Origin: Galeruca laticollis
Taxonomy: Eukaryota; Arthropoda; Insecta; Coleoptera; Chrysomelidae
DNA: 64,000 nucleotides
Direction of reading: 5' to 3'
Assembly: GCA_963921935.1 (NCBI GenBank)
Contig: OY998175.1
Location: 306,055,484 to 306,119,483 of the forward strand
The translations under genes and the position numbers were made by a program. Below, piece by piece: positions 33,317 to 46,043 of this stretch; positions within the stretch are counted from its first letter, which is position 1; the number at the start of each line of letters is the position of its first letter. The notes under the pieces are model-generated. The model was not told where the DNA came from. It saw only the letters and a program-made list of their open reading frames with translations, and ran no database searches.

Positions 33317-33754
33317 ATGGAGTATTCCAAAAAAGTAAAAACTGCTGCTGCTGTAATTATTATTATTCAGCATTTAAATAAAACAAGACGAAATAGAAAA
33401 CGTCGACATTAGGTAACACCGATGCTTAGAAATATATTAGTCTATAGTGGAACAAATCTATTAAGTGACATGTTAATTGGTAATATTGGACAATTTTAAA
33501 ATTTTTGCCGTATATCGTCAGCGGATTTCGAAATCTTATTACATTTAATTGAGCCAGTAATACGAAAAAATGATACAAACTATAGGGAATCTATTTCTCC
33601 CAAAGAAAGATTAGCTGTAACTCTACGCTTCCTGGCCACGGGAAATTCATTCAGCAGTTTAATGTACCTTTTCAAAATATCTAAACAAAGTATTTCAACT
33701 ATAGCTATTGAAGTTTACCGGGCTCTTAATGAAGCATTAAAACACCAAGTTCAG
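33317..33754 (+). pseudogene. PIF/Harbinger transposase first exon
   Basis: From the ATG at 33317 the frame gives MEYSKKVKTAAAV, a basic RRNRKRRH, then after TAG (where relatives have Trp) SADFEILLHLIEPVIRKND, ISPKERLAVTLRFLATGNSF and YLFKISKQSIS, the helical N-terminal part of HARBI1-like transposases that positions DNA. A second stop falls in GQF-stop-NFCR. The exon ends at 33754 before GTAAGT. The exon with the DDE catalytic residues is absent; a TA microsatellite follows. This copy is of a different subfamily from the one at 19.7 kb. Confidence 0.75.
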
Positions 33755-33847
33755 GTAAGTCCCCTTTATTTAAAATTCTTTGGGTACACTAAAATTTGAT
33801 AAAAAACTTAGTGCTGTATTATATTGAGAGGTTGAAGGTTCATCCAT

Positions 33848-33848
33848 G

Positions 33849-33913
<65 letters not shown>
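33848..33913. repeat. (TA)n microsatellite
   Basis: About 65 bp of alternating TA after CCATGT. Confidence 0.92.
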
Positions 33914-33917
<4 letters not shown>

Positions 33918-34148
33918 AATATAATTTTTATGTATTGGTTATGCTTATGTTAAGTTTATTTGTTTAATATATTTATCACTTCGAAGTGAAAACCATACAA
34001 AAAAACACGAAGTTCTAGAAATGATAGAAATACAAAGAAAAACCAGTTCCGTGAATTTAAAAACTGACACAAAAAATCTTAGTAAAATTTATAATAACAT
34101 TATAAAAACTTAGAAATATAGAAAAAGACGTGGCACATTCCAAATATA

Positions 34149-34224
34149 ATAAATTTATTACCACTCCCTATATAAATATAAAATCCATTTATTACCACTC
34201 CCTATATAAATATAAAATCCATTT
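34149..34224. repeat. two-copy ~37-bp tandem repeat
   Basis: TTATTACCACTCCCTATATA begins two adjacent identical copies, each ending AAATATAAAATCCATT. Confidence 0.9.
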
Positions 34225-34548
34225 TAATACCAGTCAACACAAAAACGATACATTAAAACCTCGTTACGGCTGCTTTCATTGTATAGAATAAATACTCGTA
34301 TATTCCAATACAAATTTTTCATCAATGAATGTCATATTTTTAAAATGTTCGTTTTGTTTGGGTGTGAGTTATATTCTGTTATGTGATACATCCTAAAACA
34401 TCTGTAAAATATATTGAATAATCAAATGTATAGCTGAAAAGCGAAAAACGCCGTGATCGTTGCTGATCAATTAGAAGACAAATTGAAAAATATCTTATTG
34501 GGGATTGCAGCATAAGAGGAAAATTACACTCTATTCAATTCTCCAAGC

Positions 34549-34576
34549 TTTCGTAAATCTTTATTTACATCATCAG
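34549..34576 (-). ncRNA. hammerhead-like core, PLE2 left
   Basis: CTGATGA, a stem GTAAAT/ATTTAC, and GAAA on the minus strand, within the terminal repeat shared with the right arm. Confidence 0.6.
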
Positions 34577-35152
34577 GGAACTACAATAAGGAAAAAAAAA
34601 CATAAATTATAAAAAGTGTTCATAAAAACATTTCTACAACTTACAATGATCGAGATTGCATCATTGATCTTGAACACAGGAAAAGTGCACAACAGAAAGT
34701 CATTAAAGAAATAGGTCCAGTCGGCAATACATTTGCCTATTACTGGTAAACATTTTTATTTAGAACATTAAAAAGTAAAAAGTTTAAAAAACATTCAAAA
34801 TCGAGAATCCACACACCCACGCGGACTTGTGAGAATAATGGCGGAAACTAAAAATGTCAGGTTAAGTACACCAATCATCATTACTAAATGAATGAAAAGA
34901 ATCGATCTTTGAAATGACGCGAGACACTGAAACAATCGAATTGAAACTTTCAAGAGAATACAAGGGTGGTACCAAAATTATGGAAATGTATTTGAGTTAT
35001 CATTCCAATGAAAAAATTATTTTAATCACGAGAATTAATACGTGATTATTAATGTTATTAATTATTATTATAAATATTATTGTTGAACTAATAATAATGG
35101 GGGAACACCTACTAAAAAGGGGAACACCTACCATGATGCCACAAGTAGGAAA

Positions 35153-37670
35153 CTAGTGAGAATTATTCATATTATCATTATTATTATTATTGTTATTAAT
35201 ATGGAGACAATTGTGCTTATCAAGCGTTAGGAGGAGGGAGTAGAGATTACTCAAATTCTGAATGTCGGTCTTCCTATTCATACAACCTTCTTCCTGGAAG
35301 ATGAAAGCCATTTCCAAAAACAGTCTTTTATTATAACTTCTCTCACGAGAAAGGATTTTAACTCCCTCAAAATCAATGACATGATCCAACGAGGAGACAT
35401 GATTAGCCAGAGAACATCTTTCAGGATGTAACCTTATATCACTTTTATGGAGGGATACACGGCTTGAAATTTTTTGGGAAGTTTGACCAATATATGATAG
35501 ACCACAACATTACTACAATCCACAACAGGTATCTTGTCTTTCAAAGGACTATAAATTGACTTAACAATCAAGGAACTCCTGGAGGCAAACCTAACATTCT
35601 GTAAGTATTGTGAAAAAATTCTAGCAAGTCTGGGCGTGATTTCCTTTATATAAGGCAGAGAAACCGTTAAAACGGAAGGAATCGTTCTGGAGGATGAGAG
35701 AGGATCCAACTCAGTTGCACCTGCTGCGTCAATTGAATGTAATGAGGTTTGTGACAAAACAGAAGACGTGTTGAAGATGATCTTTCTCAGTAACTGTTTT
35801 GGATAGGAATTGTCAAGGAACAAATTAAAGAGAATATTACGATTCTTATTTCTAAATACAGGGTCAGAGAGGTTCATAACTCTAGCTGTCATTTGTTTAA
35901 CCAAGTTAACCTTTATGCTAAATTTATGGTAAGAATTGTAGTTGAGATATCTCCCAGAGCTACTTTGTTTTCTATACCAATCAATTATAATCACATTATC
36001 AGGAGACCTAGTCCATAAAGTATCTAGAAAAGGGACAGCCATGTTAGAGTTTTCTGTTTCGATAGTAAACTGAATGTAAGGATCATAGCTATTAAAGGTG
36101 AAAAGGAGATCTTCGGTGGAGTCCACAGGGCAAGCTAGGATTATATCATCTACATATTTCTTGATGAAAGGTACATTGAAAGGAAGTACCGGAAGGACCA
36201 CGTCCAACAGATCATCCATTACATAGCACGCTAATATCGGAGAAATACTAGCACCCATAGGAGTACCAAAAGTCTGTTTGTAAAATTTATTATTAAAAGA
36301 AAAGCAGGTAGAACTGAACAGGAATTCAATCAACTCAGTGAACATGTCAATATCAATATTACACACTGTACTAATGGATGGCCAGTGTTTGTGAACTGAA
36401 CGTATAACTGCTTGTAAATAAACATTGCTAAAAAGTGAAACCACATCCAGACTGACCAAAACATAGTTTTGTGGAAGAGTTCTTCTGTTAAATAATTCAA
36501 AAACCTGGAATGAGTCCTTAATGAAATACTCATTGTCATTACTGTATGCCTTGGTCAAGATATCTGTGAGGAGAGAAGCAATAAACTCAGTAGGAGAGTT
36601 AATAGAAGCGACAATAGGTCTCATTGTCAAGGTAGGTTTATGAATTTTAGGAAGAGTGTAAAATTTTGCTATGACAGAGTTATAAGAAGTTAATTTTTTC
36701 CTTGTGATCTCATCAATATGTCTCTTATTATACAGTCTCTTAACAAGAGTGTTAGATTTGGATTGAATCGTCCTACTGGGATCTCTCGAGAGGGGAACAT
36801 AGGAAGAATCGTTGTCGATTATATCCTGAGATAACTTGAGGTAATCCTCCTTTAACATAACAACAGTCACGTTACCCTTATCTGATTTGGTAACAATTAA
36901 CTCAGGGTGCCTTTTTAGGAAACATCTTGCCTCAAACAACAAATTTCGAAGAAGAGAAGGATGGCAAACATCTTTATGAGCATGATTAGTGATAACATTA
37001 ATGGACCTAGCAATAGCAAGACTTCTATTGTCAACATCAGGAATTAGAGAAGAAATGTAATCGATATCTGAGAGGATGGATTTAATTGGTATATCTATAC
37101 CTAATTGAGGTTTCACACTGAATTTAGGGCCCAACGAAAGAAACTTCTCCACATTAGGGGGGATATTCACATTAGAAAGGTTCTTAATCCAAGAGGGCTT
37201 TGTCTTAAGAAAAGTACCATACCACTCGACTCTCAAATTATTAAATTTATTTATGTTTTTTCTTTTAATATCATGAAAAGATCTATTATAATGTTTATGA
37301 ATGAAATTATTGCAAATGAATTCATTTGTGTTATTAATTATATCAATTTTCAAATTCGAGAGATTGTTTTCAAGAGTAACAATCAACTTTTGATTAACAT
37401 TAATTTCAATATTTAACAATTTGTATCCTAACCTGGTAAGTAAACTCCTAGTCACGTGTGTGTGTGTGTATCTTGTCTATAAATTAAATTTTCAATAGGA
37501 ATGGTTGAATGTATGATATGATCAGGTAAAACGCCTGCTTTTCTACATTTTAGCAGGAAAATCCTTCTATTACGTTCCTTTGCCAACTTCATCTTAGTTT
37601 TAGACCATTTCTTCAACAAACCAACTGCATCTATCCCATAGGTGGACTGAATATCATTGAAAAACCCCAT
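35153..37670 (-). pseudogene. PLE2 left polyprotein, RT and broken GIY-YIG
   Basis: The N-terminus (37670-37452: MGFFNDIQSTYGIDAVGLLK, RNRRIFLLKCRKAG) is separated from the main frame by an (AC)7 tract; the right arm has (AC)6, which keeps frame, so this is a 2-nt slippage frameshift. The long frame 37455-35434 encodes the Penelope RT: KSDKGNVTVVMLKED, LPKIHKP, SLDVVSLFSNV, GTPMGASISPIL and the catalytic YVDDIILA. In the GIY-YIG endonuclease a 25-bp deletion between GTT repeats (near 35508) removes the paired-Cys segment and shifts frame; the tail (EMAFIFQEEGCMN) lies in another frame at 35389-35153. The RT domain is uninterrupted, but the protein cannot be completed. Confidence 0.9.
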
Positions 37671-37690
37671 CTTGCATAAAGCTGAAAAGC
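37561..37690. other. centre of the PLE2 palindrome
   Basis: This 130-bp spacer is unique to one arm. It continues the left N-terminal coding sequence and then meets the right arm at AAAGCTGAAAAGCTTTCC, where short A-and-GCT microhomology may mark the joining event. Confidence 0.7.
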
Positions 37691-37691
37691 T

Positions 37692-40130
37692 TTCCTGCTA
37701 AAATGTAGAAAAGCAGGCGTTTTACCTAATCATATCATACATTCAACCATTCCTATTGAAAATTTAATTTATAGACAAGATACACACACACACGTGACTA
37801 GGAGTTTACTTACCAGGTTAGGATACAAATTGTTAAATATTGAAATTAATGTTAATCAAAAGTTGATTGTTACTCTTGAAAACAATCTCTCGAATTTGAA
37901 AATTGATATAATTAATAACACAAATGAATTCATTTGCAATAATTTCATTCATAAACAGTTGAGACATTATAATAGATCTTTTCATGATATTAAAAGAAAA
38001 AGCATAAATAAATTTAATAATTTGAGAGTCGAGTGGTATGGTACTTTTCTTAAGACAAAGCCCTCTTGGATTAAGAACCTTTCTAATGTGAATATCCCCC
38101 CGAATGTGGAGAAGTTTCTTTCGTTGGGCCCTAAATTCAGTGTGGAACCTCAATTAGGTATAGATATACCAATTGAATTCATCCTCTCAGATATCGATTA
38201 CATTTCTTCTCTAATTCCTGATGTTGACAATAGAAGTCTTGCTATTGCTAGGTCCATCAATGTTATCACTAATCATGCTCATGAAGATGATTGCCATCCT
38301 TCTCTTTTTCGAAATTTGTTGTTTGAGGCAAGATGTTTCCTGAAAAGGCACCCTGAGTTAATTGTTACCAAATCAGATAAGGGTAACGTGACTGTTGTTA
38401 TGTTAAAGGAGGATTACCTCAAGTTATCTCAGGATATAATCGACAACGATTCTTCCTATGTTCCCCTCTCGAGAGATCCCAGTAGGACGATTCAATCCAA
38501 ATCTAACACTCTTGTTAAGAGACTGTATAATAAGAGACAGATTGATGAGATCACAAGGAAAAAATTAACTTCTTATAACTCTGTCATAGCAAAATTTTAC
38601 ACTCTTCCTAAAATTCATAAACCTACCTTGACAATGAGACCTATTGTCGCTTCTATTAACTCTCCTACTGAGTTTATTGCTTCTTTCCCCACAGATATCT
38701 TGACCAATGCATACAGTAATGACAATGAGTATTTCATTAAGGACTCCTTCCAGGTTTTTGAATTATTTAACAGAAGAACTCTTCCACAAAACTATGTTTT
38801 GGTCAGTCTGGATGTGGTTTCACTTTTTGGCAATGTTTATTTACAAGCAGTTATACGTTCAGTTCACAAACACTGGCCATCCATTAGTACAGTGTGTAAT
38901 ATTGATATTGACATGTTCACTGAGTTGATTGAATTCCTGTTCAGTTCTACCTGCTTTTCTTTTAATAATAAATTTTACAAACAGACTTTTGGTACTCCTA
39001 TGGGTGCTAGTATTTCTCCGATATTAGCGTACTATGTAATGGATGATCTGTTGGACGTGGTCCTTCCGGTACTTCCTTTTAATGTACCTTTCATCAAGAA
39101 ATATGTAGATGATATAATCCTAGCTTGCCCTGTGGACTCCACCGAAGATCTCCTTTTCACCTTTAATAGCTATGATCCTTACATTCAGTTTACTATCGAA
39201 ACAGAAAACTCTAACATGGCTGTCCCTTTTCTAGATACTTTATGGACTAGGTCTCCTGATAATGTGATTATAATTGATTGGTATAGAAAACAAAGTAGCT
39301 CTGGGAGATATCTCAACTACAATTCTTACCATAAATTTAGCATAAAGGTTAACTTGGTTAAACAAATGACAGCTAGAGTTATGAACCTCTCTGACCCTGT
39401 ATTTAGAAATAAGAATCGTAATATTCTCTTCAATTTGTTCCTTGACAATTCCTATCCAAAACAGTTACTGAGAAAGATTATCTTCAACACGTCTTCTGTT
39501 TTGTCACAAACCTCATTACATTCAATTGACGCAGCAGGTGCAACTGAGTTGGATCCTCTCTCATCCTCCAGAACGATTCCTTCCGTTTTAACGGTTTCTC
39601 TGCCTTATATAAAGGAAATTACGCCCAGACTTGCTAGAATTTTTTCACAATACTAACAGAATGTTAGGTTTGCCTCCAGGAGTTCCTTGATTGTTAAGTC
39701 AATTTATAGTCCTTTGAAAGACAAGATACCTGTTGTGGATTGTAGTAATGTTATTCATAAGCTTTGTTGTAACAGTTGTGGTCTATCATATATTGGTCAA
39801 ACTTCCCAAAAAATTTCAAGCCGTGTATCCCTCCATAAAAGTGATATAAGGTTACATCCTGAAAGATGTTCTCTGGCTAATCATGTCTCCTCGTTGGATC
39901 ATGTCATTGATTTTGAGGGAGTTAAAATCCTTACTCGTGAGAGAAGTTATAATAAAAGACTGTTTTTGGAAATGGCTTTCATCTTCCAGGAAGAAGGTTG
40001 TATGAATAGGAAGACCGACATTCAGAATTTGAGTAATCTCTACTCCCTCCTCCTAACGCTTGATAAGCACAATTGTCTCCATATTAATAACAATAATAAT
40101 AATAATGATAATATGAATAATTCTCACTAG
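37692..40130 (+). pseudogene. PLE2 right polyprotein, RT and GIY-YIG, one stop
   Basis: From FLLKCRKAGVLPNHI at 37692 the frame crosses the (AC)6 tract without a shift and encodes the whole Penelope RT, with GTPMGASISPILAYYVMDD and the catalytic YVDDIILA. One TAA at 39654-39656 follows RIFSQY, where the left arm has Leu. Past it the same frame continues to 40130 with an intact GIY-YIG domain (HKLCCNSCGLSYIGQT, DIRLHPERC) and an Asn-rich tail from an AAT repeat. Only the stop and the missing start separate it from a full polyprotein. The left arm carries different lesions (slippage and a 25-bp deletion). Confidence 0.9.
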
Positions 40131-40706
40131 TTTCCTACTTGTGGCATCATGGTAGGTGTTCCCCTTTTTAGTAGGTGTTCCCCCATTATTATTAGTTCCA
40201 CAATAATATTTATAATAATAATTAATAACATTAATAATCACATATTAATTCTCGTGATTAAAATAATTTTTTCATTGGAATGATAACTCAAATACATTTC
40301 CATAATTTTGATACCACCCTTGTATTCTCTTGAAAGTTTCAATTCGATTGTTTCAGTGTCTCGCGTCATTTCAAAGATCGATTCTTTTCATTCATTTAGT
40401 AATGATGATTGGTGTACTTAACCTGACATTTTTAGTTTCCGCCATTATTCTCACAAGTCCGCGTGGGTGTGTGGATTCTCGATTTTAAATGTTTTTTAAA
40501 CTTTTTACTTTTTAATGTTTTAAATAAAAATGTTTACCAGTAATAGGCAAATGTATTGCCGACTGGACCTATTTCTTTAATGACTTTCTGTTGTGCACTT
40601 TTCCTGTGTTCAAGATCAATGATGCAATCTCGATCAATGTAAGCTGTAGAAATGTTTTTATGGACACTTTTTATAATTTATGTTTTTCTTTCCTTATTGT
40701 AGTTCC

Positions 40707-40734
40707 CTAATGATGTGAATAAAGATTTACGAAA
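40707..40734 (+). ncRNA. hammerhead-like core with mutated CTAATGA, PLE2 right
   Basis: Same stem II and GAAA as the left arm, but the conserved CTGATGA reads CTAATGA. The changed base is a core guanine known to be needed for hammerhead cleavage, so this copy should be inactive. Confidence 0.55.
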
Positions 40735-40829
40735 GCTTGGAGAATTGAATAGAGTGTAATTTTCCTCTTATGCTGCAATCCCCAATAAGATATTTTTCAA
40801 TTTGTGTATATATGTTTATATATATATAG

Positions 40830-41330
40830 AGACACAGATTGAGTTGTAGATGATTTTGGAGGAATAGGACTTGTTAGAGGAAGCGTTGCTTGAGGAGTAT
40901 ACATTTTGATATGTATACCTGTGCAATTCATTGAACACTTCCATCTCAGCTTCGAAGATCGAGCTATTGATTTTATGGATAAGGATGGCTCTACTTCTTT
41001 CATTTAATTCTCATAACTTTTATTAGCGACATCCTCTCCATATACCGAGCATTCATCGCGACTGGACGCTGGTTCGCTTGAAATGCTATCAATGATGTCA
41101 TATGTTGTATTCAATATACGGTCTTCTGTTACCATTTTACGTTTTGGATTTTTTTTGAGGAGACAAATATCTTTCGCTTGGCTATTATATTTTCCACCTT
41201 CTTTCAGAAGGGGATTCAATGACATTCAATAGATTGCTCAGTAGTTTGTTTTTCACTTTGTAGTTCACTTTGATCATTGGCATCATCAACAGGAGGTTGC
41301 AAATTATCTTGCGAATTTTCTTCGGCGTAT
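40830..41330 (-). pseudogene. BESS-type C-terminal fragment of a MADF-BESS-like protein
   Basis: Minus-strand frames read QPPVDDANDQSELQSEKQ, then DICLLKKNPKRKM and ECSVYGEDVANK; after a stop and a shift, SSIFEAEMEVFNELHRY follows. The order of acidic linker, conserved ECSVYGEYVANK-like segment and hydrophobic helix is typical of the C-terminus of MADF-BESS DNA-binding regulators, which are often TE-linked in insects. The N-terminal MADF domain is absent. Identification rests on short motifs. Confidence 0.45.
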
Positions 41331-41477
41331 TTCTGCAAATAAAGGATTCCCAAAATATGGAAATAGAGCATCCTTTATTGTAGATCAGCCGGAACTATAC
41401 TGGCAACTTGCCTTCCATAAGATGATGATTATGTATTTGCCTAAAAAATTTAAACGTTCTTCTGATTGTAGTACATA

Positions 41478-41830
41478 CATCAAATAGTAAAGTGTGGCCT
41501 TATGTAGAGTATAAAATTATCTACCAAACAGACCTCACTTTACATTTTGACATATATAAACATGGTTAAGACGGTAAAAGTATCATAATTGAATCCATTT
41601 GTTTACTCGTCTCACTTGATGACCCTTTGAAAGCGTCGCTTTTTCAAAAAAAATATGATACACATTTCTTGAAGATCCAAATATGTATAAATACACCGAA
41701 AACAAGGATGTTTACTGTATGTAGAGGCATAATAATCCACAAAGCAGTATCCATCCCTCTCATCAATGCACCAAATTAGTTATTATTATATAAACAATTT
41801 TTGCATTCCAAATATTCGTTTTGGAGGGTT
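41478..41830. repeat. dispersed repeat related to 5.2 kb
   Basis: Begins CATCAAATAGTAAAGTGTGG as at 5220 and shares CCTCACTTTACNTTT soon after. No coding potential. Confidence 0.5.
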
Positions 41831-42435
41831 TACAGTAATTTACTTGCTTTCTTGTATATTTTAGAATGTTTCTGAATAATCCATTGTACTATAAAATGTT
41901 TAAACACACCCTGTTTAAAATTGGTCTAAAATGGTCCTAAGTAAAAAAATTTTTTATAAAATCTTTGTTAATAATTCGAAATACAGAGTGGAAAGTCTAA
42001 CAGGAACAAATTCTGTAACTTGATAAATAAAGGTTTACAGCAAAATTCCTTGAACACGTCCATTTTTATTTTCAATGGGGCATATTACAAAGAGATTTGT
42101 TTAATCTTTTCGATTATCTGAAGGTTGCAGACACCCCCAACTTTTTTATTAAATGGAAGGGTAGGTTGATTAATTTTTTATTTGAAAGCTCTTTCAATTG
42201 CAAATACAATTCCATTTTTTTTGTTACTTTTTATGAGCTATGTGTCGGAAAAAAATGAAATAAGGAAATATTTACTGAAATTACTTTAATGTATAGGTAC
42301 ATTTTTTCTTATATACTTGATAAGCCCAATAAAAAACCTGCTTGACAGTTTTTTGGGCAAATTGAACTGAATTTGATTGATTTGTTAGTGCTTGTTTGCA
42401 TTTCAACAAGTAAATTAAAAACGAAAAATAAGAAA
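41831..42435. other. noncoding DNA, probably the 5' region of the mariner-like remnant
   Basis: No gene. ACACCCTGTTTAAAATTGG near 41910 has the look of mariner-like terminal sequence, but the other terminus is lost. Confidence 0.4.
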
Positions 42436-43232
42436 ATGCCTTATTTAACCGAGACTGATCGTATCAAAATTTTAAGGACGATTGGATATGGGGACAAAAG
42501 TCGAACACAGGCTGAAGTCGCTTATTTGTTTACTGATGTTCATCCATAATTACCTTCAATTAATCAAAATACGATTAGCAAAATTGAAACTCGATATCGG
42601 TAGTTGGGCCACGTAAGGGATGCTCCTCGACAAAATATTTTAAAAATCGACGAGGAAGCCCAGTTGAATATATTTTTGGAAGTTGAAGAAAATCCTGTTA
42701 GGCTAATAGCTGGCGTTCATGGTCTCAGTCACACAAGCGTTTTAAAAATTCTTAAAGAAGACAAAAAGCACCCATATAAGATGCAAAACCTACAGGAACT
42801 TAACGAAGATGATCCTGATCGTTAACTCGAATTTTGCGAACGAATTATGGCTTCTATCGATGATGGACAAATGGCTTTGGAATGGATGCTGTTTTCTGAT
42901 GAGGCTACGTTCACATTATATGGGCTCGTCAATCGACAGAACTGCAGTTATTAGGATGACGAAAATCTCCGTTGGATGCGTGACTGCCATACTCAGAGGC
43001 CTCAAAAATAAACGTCTAGGCTGGAATTATTGAGGATCGCATAGTAGGTAACATTTTTTCAATGGAAACCTAACCGGAGAAACATACCTTAATATGCTCC
43101 AAAAAGAAATGATTCCTACTTTAGTTAATTTATTCCCCAATAATTTGGATCCCAATTTATTTGACCAACGGATGTGGTTCCAGATGGGGCACCATCATAT
43201 TTTGCTCAACTTACAACCTAATTTAGATATTT
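42436..43232 (+). pseudogene. mariner-like transposase remnant 2
   Basis: Starts MPYLTETDRIKILRTIGYGD, the N-terminal helix-turn-helix region of an insect mariner-like family. It continues NTISKIETRYR, GLSHTSVLKILKED and HPYKMQNLQELNE, then WMLFSDEATFT with the first catalytic Asp. After shifts, GIIEDRIVGN, NLTGETYLNMLQKEM and a damaged QDGAP (second Asp) precede truncation near 43232, where the non-LTR element starts. The third catalytic residue is missing. At least three stops and two frameshifts. Confidence 0.8.
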
Positions 43233-46043
43233 TTAATCACTAATGTGGTGGGTGATTCTACGCTGTCTTTCTTATATCAAAATGTCCCTGGACTAAATTC
43301 AAAAATTACCACTTTATTTCAAAATATACCGAATTGTGAGCAAAATGTCATCTGTCTCATGGAAACGTGACTGAATGCATCCATATTAAGTGAAGACATG
43401 TTTTCATCATACAAACTGTATCGACGAGATAGAGAAACGAGTTCTTCCACAAAACATACAGGAGGTGGTGTAATCATAGCCTCATAGAGTTAACTAGTTA
43501 TTCTGAGAATTCTCGGCGCTCCGAAGCAGAGGATGTATGGGTCACCATCATCCCTCTTAGTGGACTTCGAAAGGTGCATATAGGGTGTGTTTACATACCT
43601 CCCAGAGACAAGGCTGTATTAATTTTTTCTGTACTAAGCTTATTGATATTTACTTAAATAATATTAACGGTACTTTCATCATATGTGAAGATTTCAATAT
43701 CCCTGAAATTAAATGGTTATTGAACGAGGGAGATTATTGTAAGCCAAATAATTATATTAATCCTAGATCTAGCTTATTAGTCGACACTATGTCTCTGGTT
43801 GATATGGTTCAGTATAACCCAAATGTGAATATATCTGGCAACACTCATATTTAGCAGTAGTATTTCAATAAAAAATGTACGTCTTTCATCTAATCCCTTA
43901 GTTCCCGAGGATCAGTACCACTGTACCTTGGAATTCGATATGGATATTCCTTTCAATATTTGTACTAGAGATGTTAATTAATATCGCTGAAATTTTAAGT
44001 TCGCAAATTATCACGAAATTAACCGAATTTATGTAGTGTTAACTGGGCAGCTAAATTTCATTCATAAATAAAGCAATTAATCTGTTTTACAATATTATTG
44101 ACCAGATCGTTCACTTACATGTACCTCAATATCCCAGCTACTATAAAAAATACCCTCATTGGTTCTCTTCTTCTACAATAAAAGTGATTAAAGAGAAAAT
44201 TAAATTTCACAGTCGATGGAAGAAAAACCATAATAATTAAGATTACTCAACATTCAAAATTTTACGAGGCAGATAAAAATTTCCAATAAATGAAGATTAT
44301 AAAAAATACTTGACTACTGTAGAAACGAATATTATTCATAATTATAAATATTTTTGTAAAAAGAAAAGCAAATAATTTTCCTAATAACTTGCTCACTGCT
44401 CAGGGCTCTCCTACATCTTTAGTAAGGTGTTTGAAAGTATTATTTTTGATTTTCTTTATCATGACGTATAAAACCTACTTAACATTGAACAGCATGGCTT
44501 CAAGAAAAAGCGTTCGGTGGATACAAATTTATTCCTATACGTTGAATACATAAAAGTCTTAATAATAGGCATAACATTGATTCTGTGTATACTGATTTCA
44601 GAAAGGCCTTCGACAAAATCGATCTTTCCGTTATTGTCTCAAAACTTTCTGAAGTCGGTATACATGGTAATTTATTCAGATGGTTCGACTCATATGTCAG
44701 AAATAGGTCAGAACAAGTAATTTTAGTTGCTCCTAAATCTGAGGCTGTGGTAACTACTTCAGGAGTACCTCAGGGGTTCCATTTAGGTCCTTTACTTTTT
44801 AATTTATACATAAATTACATCTGTAGTTGCTTTCAATTTAATAAGTTTGTTATGTATGGCGATAATTTGAAAATATATCACTCAATTTCATGTGCTTACG
44901 ACAGAGTTCGATTGCAAAAAGACTTACACAATTTATCCGACTACTGTGTGAGAAATAATTTGTTTTTAAATGTCTCCAAATGTAATTATATATAATTTTC
45001 TCGTTGTAATTTAGACTTGAACTACAACACATGAAATTTCTAATAGCGTATTACACGCTGTGGATACGGTCAGGCATCTTGCTATTCTTTTAGACTCTAA
45101 ATTACTTTTCGATCGGCATATTTGTAATATAACTAGAGAAGCTAATCAGCAGTTGGGCTTTATATATAGAACATGTTTCAAACTTCAAAATTCTCTTACC
45201 GTTAGATCATTATACAGTGTTAGGAAAATTCTGAGGGCACATATGTTTCATCGTCAATGTGTTAGAAAGAGACAAAATACATATAAATTCAGTGTATTAT
45301 TCTTTTTTGCTAATAGGATATTATAAAGTGGAAAACTTCTGGTGGGAACCGGTCTCGAGAGGCGTATCCATAACGTCAATATGTTACAAATTCTGTTTAC
45401 ATACGAACTAGATAACAGAAACAGTGTTGTCAAATTTTATTGTATATTTATATTAATTGTAAAATGCATTGTTCTAACATGAGAACAAGTTATAAGAAGC
45501 TTTTAATTATGATAATTCAAGAGGTTGTAACAGATCAAGATATAATTAATCCCATCTAATCGTTGAACATTTTATTGTGATGCTGGAAATTCTTCTAGCT
45601 TTCAGTTTGAAAGCGGTTAAAACGTTTACTTTTTTCCAGATTTGGCAATGTGAAATTTGTCTCTGAACATCTGGGATTTGCATGTATTAGTAAAAAATTT
45701 TTGTGTCTTTTTCGTTTGTTTTCAAATGAGAAACGAATTCTGCGTGTAAACAAACACAGTACAAATTAAAAAAACTCTATGATAATAAACTTAAACAACA
45801 TCAAATTCTAATGAAAGTACCTACTATTTTTAAATAAAAGTAATATTCTGATAGGTAATAAATTAAAAATAAAACTTCAATGAACTTAAATCAAATGTTC
45901 GAATAAACCCCCGTTTTGAGCTTAACAGTAACCGAGCCGGTTATAAAATTCTTGACTTACATGTATGAGCATTTGAGGTGTTATTTCCATAAAAACTTGT
46001 AAAATTTGTTCCCTAAGTTCATTCAGAGAAGTGACTCTCTGTT

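Larger units (their letters stand above)
34478..37675 (-). mobile_element. Penelope-like element PLE2, left arm
   Basis: A nearly full-length Penelope-like unit on the minus strand and left arm of a 6.3-kb palindrome. From 34478 to about 37560 it is complementary to 37691-40805. About 115 bp of N-terminal coding sequence is present only in this arm. Confidence 0.9.
37691..40805 (+). mobile_element. Penelope-like element PLE2, right arm
   Basis: The plus-strand arm of the palindrome, slightly 5'-truncated, running through the 3' terminal repeat to about 40805. It differs from the left arm by scattered substitutions and a few indels, so the two are related but not freshly copied, or they were copied from different sources. 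Confidence 0.9.

Noticed and set aside
33317..33754. Harbinger exon as a functional gene start
   Set aside because: Two in-frame stops (one at a position where Trp is conserved) and no catalytic exon downstream.
6483..33913. Tandem TA tracts and short repeats as a possible CRISPR array
   Set aside because: They are simple microsatellites without unique spacers, in a eukaryotic genome.
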